Source: Azoarcus_F sp048158365
GTDB taxonomy: Bacteria; Pseudomonadota; Gammaproteobacteria; Burkholderiales; Rhodocyclaceae
Strand: one strand, 5' to 3'
Assembly (NCBI GenBank): GCA_048158365.1
Contig: JBLLNL010000004.1
Length of the DNA stretch: 64,000 bases
Of this stretch, positions 52,774 to 62,117 are shown in pieces (within the stretch, counting starts at the first letter, position 1; the number at the start of each line of letters is the position of its first letter). Both the position numbers and the translations under genes were made by a program. A model generated the notes under the pieces. The model had not been told where the DNA came from and made no database searches. It worked only from the letters and a program-made list of their open reading frames with translations.

Positions 52774-54708
52774 ATGGAATTTCTCGATCTGCCCCCCATG
52801 CTCGGCGCCGGCGGCAGCGTGCGTCTGCCCGGTTCCAAGAGCATCTCGAATCGCACCCTGCTGCTGGCGGCACTGGCGCGCGGCGAGACCCGCATTCGCG
52901 ATCTGCTGGCGTCGGACGACGTCGATCGCATGCTCGACGCGCTCGCGCACCTCGGGGTCGCGTGGGCGCGTGATGGCGACGATGGCGAGTATGTGGTGCA
53001 GGGCGTCGGCGGCCCGTTTCCGGTCAAGTCGGCCGATCTGTTTCTCGGCAATGCCGGCACCGCGTTTCGTCCGCTGACTGCCGCGCTGGCGATGTCCGGC
53101 GGCGAGTACCGACTGTCGGGGGTGGCGCGCATGCACGAGCGGCCGATCGGGGACCTGATCGACGGCCTGCGCCAGATCGGCGCGGACGTGGTTTACGAAG
53201 GGGTCGAGGGTTTCCCGCCGCTACGCGTGCTGCCCGGCACGATCCGTGGCGGCGGTGTGCTGCGGGTGCGCGGCGACGTGTCCAGCCAGTTTTTGACCGC
53301 ATTGCTGATGGCGCTGCCCCTGACCGGCACCGAGACCACGGTCGAGGTGGTCGGGGAGCTGATCTCCAAGCCGTATATCGCGATCACGCTCGAACTGATG
53401 GCGCGTTTCGGCGTCGAGGTGAAACGCACCGGGTGGGAGCGTTTCGTCGTGCCGGCCGGGCACGGCTACACCAGCCCGGGCACGATCTTCGTCGAGGGCG
53501 ACGCGTCCTCGGCCTCGTATTTTCTGGCTGCCGGCGCGATCGGCGGCGGGCCGGTCCGGGTCGAGGGGGTCGGACGGTCGAGCATCCAGGGCGATGTGCA
53601 CTTCGCGGCCGCACTGGCGCAACTCGGCGCACGCATCGACATGGGCGAGAACTGGGTCGAGGCGCGCTCGCCGGCGCAGGGTCGTCTGAAGGCCTTCGAT
53701 CTGGATCTGAATCATATTCCCGACGCCGCGATGACGCTCGCGGTCGCGGCACTGTTTGCCGATGGACCCTGCCGACTGCGTAATATCGCGAGCTGGCGGG
53801 TCAAGGAGACCGACCGGCTCGCCGCGATGGCGACCGAGCTGCGCAAGGTCGGCGCCGTGGTCGAGGAAGGGGCGGACTTTCTGCGCATCGTGCCGCCTGC
53901 ACGGCTGCTGCCCGCGACGATCGACACCTATGACGACCATCGCATCGCGATGTGCTTCTCGCTGGTGAGCCTGGGTGGTTGCCGCGTCAGGATCAATGAT
54001 CCGCGCTGCGTGAACAAGACCTTCCCGACCTACTTCGACTGCTTCGCCTCGGTCACCCGTCCGGTGCCGGTCGTCGCGATCGACGGACCCTCCGCATCGG
54101 GCAAGGGGACGGTCGCCGCGCGCGTGGCCGAGGCGCTCGGCTTCGGCTACCTGGACAGCGGCTCGCTGTACCGTCTGGTGGCGCTGGCCGCGATGCGTGC
54201 GGGCGTGCCGCTCGATGACGAGACGCGAGTGGCGCGCAAGGCGGCCCGGCTTCCGGTCGTCTTCGACGGGCAGCGTATCCTGCTCGAGGGGGACGACGTG
54301 ACCGACATGATCCGCGAGGAAATCTGCTCTGTCGGCGCGTCGAAGGTGGCCGAATTGCCGGCGGTACGGGCGGCGCTGCTCGACCGCCAGCGTGACTTTC
54401 GCATCGCCCCCGGGCTGGTTGCCGAGGGGCGCGACATGGGGTCGGTGGTGTTCCCGGATTCGGCCTTCAAGTTCTTCCTCACCGCCAGCGTGGAGGTGCG
54501 CGCGCAGCGCCGATATAAGCAGTTGATCGATAAGGGAATGGCTGCTAACATGGAAAGTCTTTCAAAGGACCTTGAGGAACGGGATGCGCGTGATGCGGCC
54601 CGGACCGTGGCGCCCTTGAAGAAACTCGCGGATGCGACACTCGTCGAGACGACCACCATGACGGTCGAGGAGGCGGTTGCTTTCGTGCTCGAGAATGTGC
54701 GTGGCTGA
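52774..54708 (+). CDS. aroA-cmk: AroA-Cmk fusion: EPSP synthase/cytidylate kinase
   Basis: A 644-residue bifunctional protein. Residues 1 to about 428 are EPSP synthase (LPGSKSISNRTLLLAALARG, LGNAGTAFRPLTAALA, TYDDHRIAMCF), the shikimate step using PEP. From about 432 a complete cytidylate kinase follows: AIDGPSASGKGTVAARVAEA, LDSGSLYRLVAL, VAEGRDMGSVVFPDS and the LID region. The two are separate genes in E. coli, where cmk precedes rpsA; here the order is the same but the reading frame continues without a break. Confidence 0.95.
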   Translation: MEFLDLPPMLGAGGSVRLPGSKSISNRTLLLAALARGETRIRDLLASDDVDRMLDALAHLGVAWARDGDDGEYVVQGVGGPFPVKSADLFLGNAGTAFRPLTAALAMSGGEYRLSGVARMHERPIGDLIDGLRQIGADVVYEGVEGFPPLRVLPGTIRGGGVLRVRGDVSSQFLTALLMALPLTGTETTVEVVGELISKPYIAITLELMARFGVEVKRTGWERFVVPAGHGYTSPGTIFVEGDASSASYFLAAGAIGGGPVRVEGVGRSSIQGDVHFAAALAQLGARIDMGENWVEARSPAQGRLKAFDLDLNHIPDAAMTLAVAALFADGPCRLRNIASWRVKETDRLAAMATELRKVGAVVEEGADFLRIVPPARLLPATIDTYDDHRIAMCFSLVSLGGCRVRINDPRCVNKTFPTYFDCFASVTRPVPVVAIDGPSASGKGTVAARVAEALGFGYLDSGSLYRLVALAAMRAGVPLDDETRVARKAARLPVVFDGQRILLEGDDVTDMIREEICSVGASKVAELPAVRAALLDRQRDFRIAPGLVAEGRDMGSVVFPDSAFKFFLTASVEVRAQRRYKQLIDKGMAANMESLSKDLEERDARDAARTVAPLKKLADATLVETTTMTVEEAVAFVLENVRG

Positions 54709-54842
54709 CAGGCGTTTGCTCGGGACCTGTCGTTGATGCGCCTTCGCTGCTGGGGGGTCTGGCCGGTGAAACGGTTCGGACCCGATTTCAACTCACTCAA
54801 TGGTTGCCGCGTGATTGCGGCTTTCTGGATCAATCAACTTTT

Positions 54843-56552
54843 ATGACAACTGCCACCCCTGTTTCCGCCTCCATGGAAAGTTTTGCCGACCTTTTCGAAG
54901 AAAGCCTTGCTCGCCAGGAGATGCGCGCCGGTGAAGTGATCACCGCCGAAGTGGTCAGCATCGATCACAATTTCGTGGTCGTGAATGCCGGCCTCAAGTC
55001 CGAGAGCTATGTGCCGATCGAGGAGTTCCGCAACGACCGCGGCGAACTCGAAGTCGAGATCGGCGATTTCGTCCATGTCGCGATCGATGCGCTGGAAGAC
55101 GGCTACGGCGAGACCCGCCTGTCGCGCGACAAGGCCAAGCGGATCTCCGCCTGGAACGACCTGGAGAAGGCGCTGAACGAGGGGTCGCTGGTCAAGGGTG
55201 TCGTGTCCGGTCGGGTCAAGGGCGGTCTGACCGTGATGACCAACAGCATCCGTGCCTTTCTGCCTGGTTCGCTGGTCGATATGCGTCCGGTCAAGGACAC
55301 CACGCCGTTCGAAGGCAAGGAATTCGACTTCAAGGTCATCAAGCTCGACCGCAAGCGCAACAACGTCGTCGTGTCGCGCCGCGCCGTGCTCGAGGAGACC
55401 ATGGGTGAAGAGCGCGAGAAGCTGCTCGAGAACCTGAAGGAAGGCATCGTCGTGAAGGGCGTGGTCAAGAACATCACCGACTACGGCGCCTTCATCGACC
55501 TCGGTGGCATCGATGGTCTGCTGCACATTACCGATCTGGCCTGGCGTCGTGTGCGTCACCCGTCGGAAGTGCTCAACGTCGGTGACGAGATCGAAGCCAA
55601 GGTCCTCAAGTTCGACCAGGAGCGCCAGCGTGTTTCGCTGGGCCTGAAGCAGCTCGGCGAGGATCCGTGGGTCGGCATCTCCCGTCGCTACCCGCAGGGC
55701 ACCCGTCTGTTCGGCAGGGTCACCAACATCACCGACTACGGCTCCTTCGTCGAGGTCGAGCAGGGTATCGAGGGTCTGGTGCACGTGTCCGAGATGGACT
55801 GGACCAACAAGAACATCCACCCGAGCAAGGTCGTCCAGCTGGGCGACGAAGTCGAGGTGATGATTCTCGAGATCGATGAAGACCGTCGCCGCATCTCGCT
55901 GGGCATGAAGCAGTGCATGTCCAACCCGTGGGACGATTTCGCGATCAACCACAAGAAGGGCGACAAGGTGCGCGGCCAGATCAAGTCGATCACCGATTTC
56001 GGCGTGTTCATCGGCCTGGATGGTGGCATCGACGGTCTGGTGCATCTGTCGGATCTGTCCTGGAGCGAAACCGGCGAGGATGCGGTGCGCCGGTTCAAGA
56101 AGGGTGACGAGGTCGAAGCCGTGGTGCTCGCGATCGACGTCGAGCGCGAGCGCATCTCGCTCGGCATCAAGCAGCTCGAGGGCGATCCGTACACCAACTT
56201 CATCGCGACCCACGAGAAGAACGCCGTGGTCACCGGTACCGTGAAGAGCGTCGATGCGCGCGGCGCGGTCATCGAACTGAACGACGAGGTCGAAGGTTAT
56301 CTGCGGGCTTCCGAAGCCGCTCCGCATCGGGTCGATGATCTGACCACCATCCTCAAGGAAGGCGATCAGGTCGAGGCGATGATCATCAACGTCGATCGCA
56401 AGACCCGTTCGATCAATCTGTCGATTCGTGCCAAGGATCAGGTCGAAACCAGCGAGGCCATCAACAAGCTCGCATCCGACAGCGCGGCGGCAAGCGGTAC
56501 CACCAACCTCGGTGCGCTGCTGAAGGCCAAGCTGAACGAACAGAAGCAGTAA
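54843..56552 (+). CDS. rpsA: 30S ribosomal protein S1
   Basis: A 569-residue RNA-binding protein with six S1 repeats; clear copies carry motifs such as GAFIDLGGIDGLLHITDLAW, GSFVEVEQGIEGLVHVSEMD and GVFIGLDGGIDGLVHLSDLS. It lets the 30S subunit bind mRNAs with weak ribosome sites. The ATG at 54843 begins MTTATPVSASMESFADLFEE, in keeping with the family. Just downstream of aroA-cmk and upstream of ihfB, the standard order. Confidence 0.97.
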   Translation: MTTATPVSASMESFADLFEESLARQEMRAGEVITAEVVSIDHNFVVVNAGLKSESYVPIEEFRNDRGELEVEIGDFVHVAIDALEDGYGETRLSRDKAKRISAWNDLEKALNEGSLVKGVVSGRVKGGLTVMTNSIRAFLPGSLVDMRPVKDTTPFEGKEFDFKVIKLDRKRNNVVVSRRAVLEETMGEEREKLLENLKEGIVVKGVVKNITDYGAFIDLGGIDGLLHITDLAWRRVRHPSEVLNVGDEIEAKVLKFDQERQRVSLGLKQLGEDPWVGISRRYPQGTRLFGRVTNITDYGSFVEVEQGIEGLVHVSEMDWTNKNIHPSKVVQLGDEVEVMILEIDEDRRRISLGMKQCMSNPWDDFAINHKKGDKVRGQIKSITDFGVFIGLDGGIDGLVHLSDLSWSETGEDAVRRFKKGDEVEAVVLAIDVERERISLGIKQLEGDPYTNFIATHEKNAVVTGTVKSVDARGAVIELNDEVEGYLRASEAAPHRVDDLTTILKEGDQVEAMIINVDRKTRSINLSIRAKDQVETSEAINKLASDSAAASGTTNLGALLKAKLNEQKQ

Positions 56553-56568
56553 CCCGGCCTGATTCGTC

Positions 56569-56853
56569 ATGACCAAATCGGAGCTGATCGCGAGGCTGGC
56601 GGTGAGATTCCCCCAGCTCGTCGCCAAGGATGCCGATTTCGCGGTCAAGATGGTTCTCGATGCGATGTCCGACGCGCTTTCGCGCGGAGATCGCATCGAA
56701 ATCCGCGGTTTTGGCAGCTTTTCACTGAACTACCGGCCACCACGGGTCGGGCGCAACCCCAAATCCGGGGAAAAGGTGCATGTGCCCGAAAAATACGTGC
56801 CGCATTTCAAGGCCGGCAAGGAATTGCGCGAGCGAGTTGATATCATTGAATGA
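56569..56853 (+). CDS. ihfB: Integration host factor subunit beta
   Basis: A 94-residue HU/IHF-type DNA-bending protein. MTKSELIARLAVRFPQL and the signature IEIRGFGSFSLNYRPPRVGRNP with the Pro of the DNA-inserting arm identify IHF-beta. It lies 16 bp after rpsA and is followed by a terminator. Confidence 0.96.
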   Translation: MTKSELIARLAVRFPQLVAKDADFAVKMVLDAMSDALSRGDRIEIRGFGSFSLNYRPPRVGRNPKSGEKVHVPEKYVPHFKAGKELRERVDIIE

Positions 56854-56887
56854 CCGCGCAATCGCAGGATTGCTGTTGGATTCCTGA

Positions 56888-56913
56888 AGGCGGCGGCGAG
56901 CCGCCTTTTTTTT
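56888..56913 (+). terminator. Terminator after ihfB
   Basis: AGGCGGC (56888-56894) and GCCGCCT (56900-56906) form a stem with a 5-nt loop, followed by eight T residues. It separates rpsA-ihfB from lapAB. Confidence 0.9.
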
Positions 56914-56939
56914 GCCATCTGCACGGAGATCATTCGCTC

Positions 56940-57251
56940 ATGCGCATCCTGATGTGGATTTTCAGATTACTGTTGTTCTTCCTGTTGTTCGGCTTTGCGG
57001 TGAAGAACGATCAACTGGTCATGCTGAAGTTCTTCTTCGGCAGCCAATGGCAGATGCCGCTGGTGTTCGTCATCCTGGCCGCGTTCGCCGCCGGCGCCGT
57101 ACTCGGTGTGACCGCCACCTTCGCGTCGCTGCTGCGTTACAGGCGCGAGATCGGTCGCCTGCGCAAGACCGTGGGCAAGCTCGAGCGCGATCAGCGCGTG
57201 GCCGACACGCATGCGGTCGTCCCTCAGGGCGGAAGCAGCGAGGTCGTCTGA
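56940..57251 (+). CDS. lapA: Lipopolysaccharide assembly protein A
   Basis: A 103-residue inner-membrane protein with two helices (IFRLLLFFLLFGFAVK and PLVFVILAAFAAGAVLGVTA) and a cytoplasmic coiled tail. Start at 56940 with GGAG. LapA works with LapB in balancing LpxC degradation, hence lipid A synthesis. Paired with lapB as in E. coli. Confidence 0.9.
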   Translation: MRILMWIFRLLLFFLLFGFAVKNDQLVMLKFFFGSQWQMPLVFVILAAFAAGAVLGVTATFASLLRYRREIGRLRKTVGKLERDQRVADTHAVVPQGGSSEVV

Positions 57252-57255
57252 CGCG

Positions 57256-58431
57256 ATGGAGATAGAGTTCTGGTGGCTTCTCGCGCTGCCGCTGTTCTTC
57301 GGCCTGGGCTGGCTCGCGGCGCGAATCGACATCCGTCAGGTCGTCAGGGAGTCGCGCGCGTTGCCGCGTTCGTACCTGAACGGCCTGAATTTCCTGCTGA
57401 ACGAACAGCAGGACAAGGCGATCGATTCCTTCATCGAGGCGGTGAAGATCGATCCGCACACGATCGAGTTGCATTTCGCGCTGGGCAGCCTGTTCCGACG
57501 CCGGGGCGAGACCGATCGTGCGATCAGGATGCACCAGAATCTGGTCGATCGCGAGGACCTGTCCGATTCACAGCGTCTGGAGGCGGTGGCCGCGCTCGGA
57601 CAGGACTACCTGAAGGCCGGGCTGCTCGATCGGGCCGAGGCGATGTTCCAGAAACTGCGCGGCACGATCCACAACGACGCGGCCATCGGCCATCTGCTCG
57701 AGATTTACCAGCAGGAAAAGGACTGGGCCAGGGCGATCGAGGTCGCCAAGGCGATGCCCGATCACGAGAGCGTGCATTGGCGCAAGGAAGTCTCGAATTT
57801 CTATTGCGAGCTGGCGACCGCGGCGCTCGCGGACTCGCGCAACGATGTCGCCCGCCAGCACCTCGACGATGCCCTCGCGATCAATCGACGCTGCGTGCGC
57901 GCGAGCCTGATCACCGGCCAGTTGCTGGTCGCCGAGGGGCAGGACGAAGCCGCGATCGACGCATGGAAGCGGGTCGAGAGCCAGGACCCGCTGTATCTTT
58001 CGCTGGTTGCAGAGGATCTGATGGCAGCGTTCGGGCGTCTGGGGCGCCATGAACAGGGGCAGACGCTGCTGCGTTCCTGGCTGGCGCGGCACCCGTCGCT
58101 GGATCTGCTCGACGAGGTCTTTCGCTGGGAGCTCGAGCGGCAGGGTCCGAAAGCGGCCTATGACCTGGTGCGCGAGGAGTTGCGCCGCAACCCGACCTTG
58201 CTCGGTCTGGAAAAGCTGCTGGAGGCCGCGGCGTTGTCGGCGCCACCCGAGCAGCGGGCCGATGTCGAACTGGTGCGGCAGTTGATCCACGGGCATACGC
58301 GTCGCGTGGCGCGTTATCACTGCGCCGCGTGCGGCTTCAAGGCACGCCAGTTCCAGTGGCGCTGCCCCGCCTGCGGGGGCTGGGAAACCTATCCGCCCAA
58401 GCGCAGCGAGGAATTCGACCTCGTGCCCTGA
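57256..58431 (+). CDS. lapB: Lipopolysaccharide assembly protein B (YciM)
   Basis: A 391-residue protein: N-terminal membrane anchor (FWWLLALPLFFGLGWLAA), several TPR repeats from about 45 to 330, and a C-terminal rubredoxin-like zinc knuckle (YHCAACGFKARQFQWRCPAC). It recruits LpxC to FtsH and coordinates LPS transport. Begins 4 bp after lapA. Confidence 0.95.
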   Translation: MEIEFWWLLALPLFFGLGWLAARIDIRQVVRESRALPRSYLNGLNFLLNEQQDKAIDSFIEAVKIDPHTIELHFALGSLFRRRGETDRAIRMHQNLVDREDLSDSQRLEAVAALGQDYLKAGLLDRAEAMFQKLRGTIHNDAAIGHLLEIYQQEKDWARAIEVAKAMPDHESVHWRKEVSNFYCELATAALADSRNDVARQHLDDALAINRRCVRASLITGQLLVAEGQDEAAIDAWKRVESQDPLYLSLVAEDLMAAFGRLGRHEQGQTLLRSWLARHPSLDLLDEVFRWELERQGPKAAYDLVREELRRNPTLLGLEKLLEAAALSAPPEQRADVELVRQLIHGHTRRVARYHCAACGFKARQFQWRCPACGGWETYPPKRSEEFDLVP

Positions 58432-58533
58432 GCGATCGGGTGCGCCGAGAGGGTGCTGCGCAGATCGGCTTTTACCGGCGCAGCACGCATATACTGCATC
58501 GACTTCGATTCAACGAACACGATACGAGCGGAC

Positions 58534-59424
58534 ATGGAATACAAGACTCTGGAAGACTGCGTCGGGCATACCCCGCTGGTCAGAATGAAGCGGCTGACCG
58601 CCGGGCGCAACAACGTGATTCTCGGCAAGCTCGAGGGCAACAACCCGGCCGGCTCGGTCAAGGACAGGCCCGCGCTTTCGATGATCATGCGGGCCGAGGC
58701 GCGGGGCGACATCCGGCCGGGTGACACGCTGATCGAAGCGACCAGCGGCAATACCGGTATCGCGCTGGCGATGGCGGCCGCGATGCGCGGTTATCGCATG
58801 GTGCTGGTCATGCCCGAGAATCAGAGCGTCGAGCGCCGTCAGACGATGCGTGCCTTCGGCGCCGAACTGGTGCTGACCGCGCGGGACGGGGCTATGGAGA
58901 TGGCGCGCGATGTCGCGACCCGCATGCGGGACGACGGTCAGGGCATCATCCTCGACCAGTTCGCGAACCCGGACAACCCCTTGTCGCATTACGAGGGTAC
59001 CGCGCCCGAGATCTGGGAGCAGACCGGCGGCCGGATCACGCATTTCGTCAGCAGCATGGGCACGACCGGTACGATCATGGGGTGTTCGCGCTTCTTCAAG
59101 GAGCAAAACCCGGCGATCCAGATCGTCGGCTGCCAGCCGGAAGAAGGCTCGCAGATTCCGGGCATCCGTAAATGGCCGGAAGCCTACCTCCCGGACATCT
59201 ACGACAAGTCCGCGGTCGATCGGCTCGAGTATGTCGGCCAGGCCGACGCGGAGGAGATGACCCGCCGGCTCGCGCGGGAAGAGGGCATCTTTGCGGGCAT
59301 ATCGGCCGGCGGCGCGATGCATGTCGCGCTTCGGATCGCCGGCGAGGTGGAGGATGCGGTGATCGTCTCCATCGTGTGCGATCGGGGTGACCGCTATCTG
59401 TCGACCGGCGTCTTTCCGGGCTGA
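58534..59424 (+). CDS. cysM: O-acetylserine sulfhydrylase B
   Basis: A 296-residue PLP enzyme making cysteine, able to use thiosulfate. PLP Lys in KLEGNNPAGSVKDRPA, phosphate loop ATSGNTGIALAMAAA, and SSMGTTGTIMGCSRF. The short form and the CysM-specific Arg-containing C terminus support CysM rather than CysK. Confidence 0.93.
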   Translation: MEYKTLEDCVGHTPLVRMKRLTAGRNNVILGKLEGNNPAGSVKDRPALSMIMRAEARGDIRPGDTLIEATSGNTGIALAMAAAMRGYRMVLVMPENQSVERRQTMRAFGAELVLTARDGAMEMARDVATRMRDDGQGIILDQFANPDNPLSHYEGTAPEIWEQTGGRITHFVSSMGTTGTIMGCSRFFKEQNPAIQIVGCQPEEGSQIPGIRKWPEAYLPDIYDKSAVDRLEYVGQADAEEMTRRLAREEGIFAGISAGGAMHVALRIAGEVEDAVIVSIVCDRGDRYLSTGVFPG

Positions 59425-61429
59425 CCCCCGTACCTGCGGACGGCATCTGGTTTCGTATGCCGTCTGTGCTGCCCTGCTGGTCGGGTTGGTGTCGCTCGCC
59501 GCGGCGCGGGCGCTGCAGCTTGATCTGGGCCGGCTCACGCATCCGCTGTTCGTCCTCGACGGCGTGACGGTCTCGATCGGGGCCGAGGCCGGCCCCGCCA
59601 GAATCGATGTCGCGCGCGTCTCGATCGGTGGCCAGGTCTGGTCGGGCGTTTTCCTCGAGTGCGGGCGCTTTCATCTCGCCGAGGGGCAGATGCGCTGCGA
59701 GCAGGGGCGGATGTCCGTTCCGGGTGTGATCGAGCGCGCGCGGATCGAACTGGGCTTCGACCCCGGAAGGATGACGGGTCGCATGCGTGTGCTGACCGAT
59801 GCTGGCGAGGCGATCTCCGCGACGCTCGACTCGAACGGTCGTCTGGCCGCCGACTTGTCGGGCCTCTCGCTCGCGCGGGCGGCCGCCTGGTGGCCACGGC
59901 TTGCCGAGCTCGGCCTGGCCGGCCGCTTCGATGGCGTGCTCGAATACGGGCCGGGCGCGGCCGGCCTCACCCTGTCGGGTCGTGTCAGCGACGGCGCGTT
60001 CGCGTCGGCGGACGGTCTGCAGGCGGCGGAGGCTCTGCTACTCGAGCTCACGTTCGGTGCGCGACCGGCGGATCGGGGGTGGCGCTGGAAGGGTCGCCTG
60101 TCCTGGATCGGTGGGGCGGCCTATGTCCATCCGCTGTTCGTCGAGTCCGGGATGCAGGTGGTCGCCAACGGGCGCTTGCACATGGATGATCTGATCGTCG
60201 AACGCGTGGATGTCAATATCGACGGTCTCGGTTCGCTCGCGGCGAGCGGGCTGTTCGGACTGAACCCGCTACGGCTCGACCGGGCGGCGCTTACGCTCGC
60301 GGATGCCGATCTCGCAGTGCTCGGGCCACGCTTTCTCGCACCGGTGGTCGCTCCTGCGCGGCAGGATTCGATGTACTTCTCCGGGCGTGTGAGCGCCGAG
60401 GCGCGCATCGAGGCGGACGAACTGGTCGCGCTCGATGCCACACTGGACGCGGTATTGATAGGACTGGACGATCCGGAACTGGGCTTCGGCCCGCTCAGCG
60501 GGTCCGTTCCGTGGCGTGCGCACGCGCAGACCGAGGCCCAAGTGCGGGTGGACGGCGGGCACTGGAAGCGCCTGAGCCTGGGTGCATTCGATCTGGATGC
60601 ACGCCTTCATGGTCGATCGGTCGAGCTCGAACGGGTCGCGATTCCGCTGCTCGATGGCCGTGTACTGCTGGAGGACGTCACGCTGCGCCGCGAGATGACG
60701 GGATGGATCGGGCGCGGGGGGCTGGTCGTCGAGCCGATCTCGATGGCGCAACTGACCGAGGCGGTCGGCCTGCCCCGGATGTCGGGGGTCCTGTCCGCGT
60801 CGCTGCCCGGGCTGACGATCGCACCGGGGGAACTGCGTCTGGACGGGGCGCTGGCGATGTCGGTGTTCGACGGCTATCTTCTGGTGAGCCGTCTGCAGTT
60901 GCTCGAGCCCTTGGGCGTGGCCGCGCATCTGTACGCCGATGTGATGGCACGCAACCTGGATCTGGCCCAGCTGACCGATACGTTCGCCTTCGGCAGCGTC
61001 ACCGGCTTCATCGACGCGGACGTGAGTGGCCTCGAACTGGTCCGCTGGCGGCCGGTGCGCTTCGAGGCCAGCGTGCGCAGCAGTCCCGGCCGATATGCCC
61101 GCCGGATCAGCCAGCGGGCGGTGCAGAACATCGGGGCACTGGGCGGGGCGGGGGCGGTCGCGGCGCTGCAGCGGGGCTTCCTCGGTTTATTCGATACGTT
61201 CGGCTATCGGGAGCTGGGCCTGTCGTGTCGGCTGGAGGGCGGCGTGTGCATGATGCAAGGGCTCGACGAGGTGCGCGCGCGCGATCCCGATTCGGGCTTC
61301 GTAATCGTGCGTGGCGGCGGCGTCCCGGCGCTGAACGTCATCGGCTACAATCGGCGCGTCGACTGGGAAGAGTTGCTGGCGCGCCTGAAGCGCGCGATCG
61401 AGTCGAATGTGGCACCGGTCATCGAATAG
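59387..61429 (+). CDS. ydbH: YdbH-type AsmA-like envelope protein
   Basis: A protein of up to 680 residues. One N-terminal membrane helix (YAVCAALLVGLVSLAAARAL) is followed by long beta-rich repeats typical of AsmA-like proteins and the C-terminal block PVRFEASVRSSPGRYARRIS. In E. coli YdbH, with YnbE and YdbL, bridges the envelope for phospholipid transport to the outer membrane; the same three genes follow each other here. The start is uncertain: GTG at 59387 overlaps cysM by 38 bp, and no ATG fits. Confidence 0.82.
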   Translation: MTAICRPASFRADPRTCGRHLVSYAVCAALLVGLVSLAAARALQLDLGRLTHPLFVLDGVTVSIGAEAGPARIDVARVSIGGQVWSGVFLECGRFHLAEGQMRCEQGRMSVPGVIERARIELGFDPGRMTGRMRVLTDAGEAISATLDSNGRLAADLSGLSLARAAAWWPRLAELGLAGRFDGVLEYGPGAAGLTLSGRVSDGAFASADGLQAAEALLLELTFGARPADRGWRWKGRLSWIGGAAYVHPLFVESGMQVVANGRLHMDDLIVERVDVNIDGLGSLAASGLFGLNPLRLDRAALTLADADLAVLGPRFLAPVVAPARQDSMYFSGRVSAEARIEADELVALDATLDAVLIGLDDPELGFGPLSGSVPWRAHAQTEAQVRVDGGHWKRLSLGAFDLDARLHGRSVELERVAIPLLDGRVLLEDVTLRREMTGWIGRGGLVVEPISMAQLTEAVGLPRMSGVLSASLPGLTIAPGELRLDGALAMSVFDGYLLVSRLQLLEPLGVAAHLYADVMARNLDLAQLTDTFAFGSVTGFIDADVSGLELVRWRPVRFEASVRSSPGRYARRISQRAVQNIGALGGAGAVAALQRGFLGLFDTFGYRELGLSCRLEGGVCMMQGLDEVRARDPDSGFVIVRGGGVPALNVIGYNRRVDWEELLARLKRAIESNVAPVIE

Positions 61430-61509
61430 GCCGGTCCGAACGTTCACAGCACATCAGCGCCGTGCAACCGGCCGCAGCGGGCGGGCGGTGCATCGGCCAG
61501 GGAGCCCGA

Positions 61510-61698
61510 ATGAGCATGATCAGGACAGGGGCGATGGTGACGGCGATCGCGCTCGCGAGCGCGGGGTGCGTGACCATCAACATCTATTTTCCGGCGGCGG
61601 CGGCAGAGAAGGCGGCCGACCGGATCATCGAGGACGTGTGGCAGTTGCGCGAAATGGCGCCGGCGGCCGAGGGCGAGACGACGGGAGAGGCGAAATGA
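61510..61698 (+). CDS. ynbE: YnbE-type outer-membrane lipoprotein
   Basis: A 62-residue lipoprotein. Signal peptide with lipobox ending ASAGC, then the family stretch VTINIYFPAAAAEKAADRII. It partners YdbH at the outer membrane. Its stop overlaps the ydbL start (ATGA). Confidence 0.88.
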   Translation: MSMIRTGAMVTAIALASAGCVTINIYFPAAAAEKAADRIIEDVWQLREMAPAAEGETTGEAK

Positions 61699-62117
61699 AC
61701 GTGGTGACGATGTTGCGTGCGGCCGTGCTGGCCCTTGTCTTGGCGTGTGCCGGGCCCGCGTTCGCGCAGGGCAATCTTGAGATCAACACCCCGGCGATCG
61801 CCGCACTGCAGTCCTCGATGCAGCAACGCCATGCGCAGCTTGCGCCGCTGTATGCGGCCGGCGCGGTCGGGATCGCGGCCGGCGGGTCGGTGGCGCTGCG
61901 CGATGCGTCCAGCGTGCCGCTTGCTCAGCGCGGTCAGGTCAACGCGCTGGTGGCGGCCGAGAATGCCGACCGGACCGCGCTGTATCGGGAGATCGCGCGC
62001 GCCAACGGGCACCCCGAATGGGAGGCGGACGTGCGGCGCACCTTTGCGCAACGCTGGATCGAGCGCGCCCAGCCCGGCTGGTGGGTGCAAGGCCCCGGCG
62101 GCTGGGTACAGAAGTAA
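61695..62117 (+). CDS. ydbL: YdbL-type periplasmic protein (DUF1318)
   Basis: A 140-residue exported DUF1318 protein. Signal peptide MNVVTMLRAAVLALVLACAG cut near AFA, then IAALQSSMQQRHAQLAPLYA and the C-terminal WWVQGPGGWVQK. It modulates the YdbH-YnbE bridge in E. coli. Coupled to ynbE; the stop overlaps the next gene by one base. Confidence 0.9.
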   Translation: MNVVTMLRAAVLALVLACAGPAFAQGNLEINTPAIAALQSSMQQRHAQLAPLYAAGAVGIAAGGSVALRDASSVPLAQRGQVNALVAAENADRTALYREIARANGHPEWEADVRRTFAQRWIERAQPGWWVQGPGGWVQK

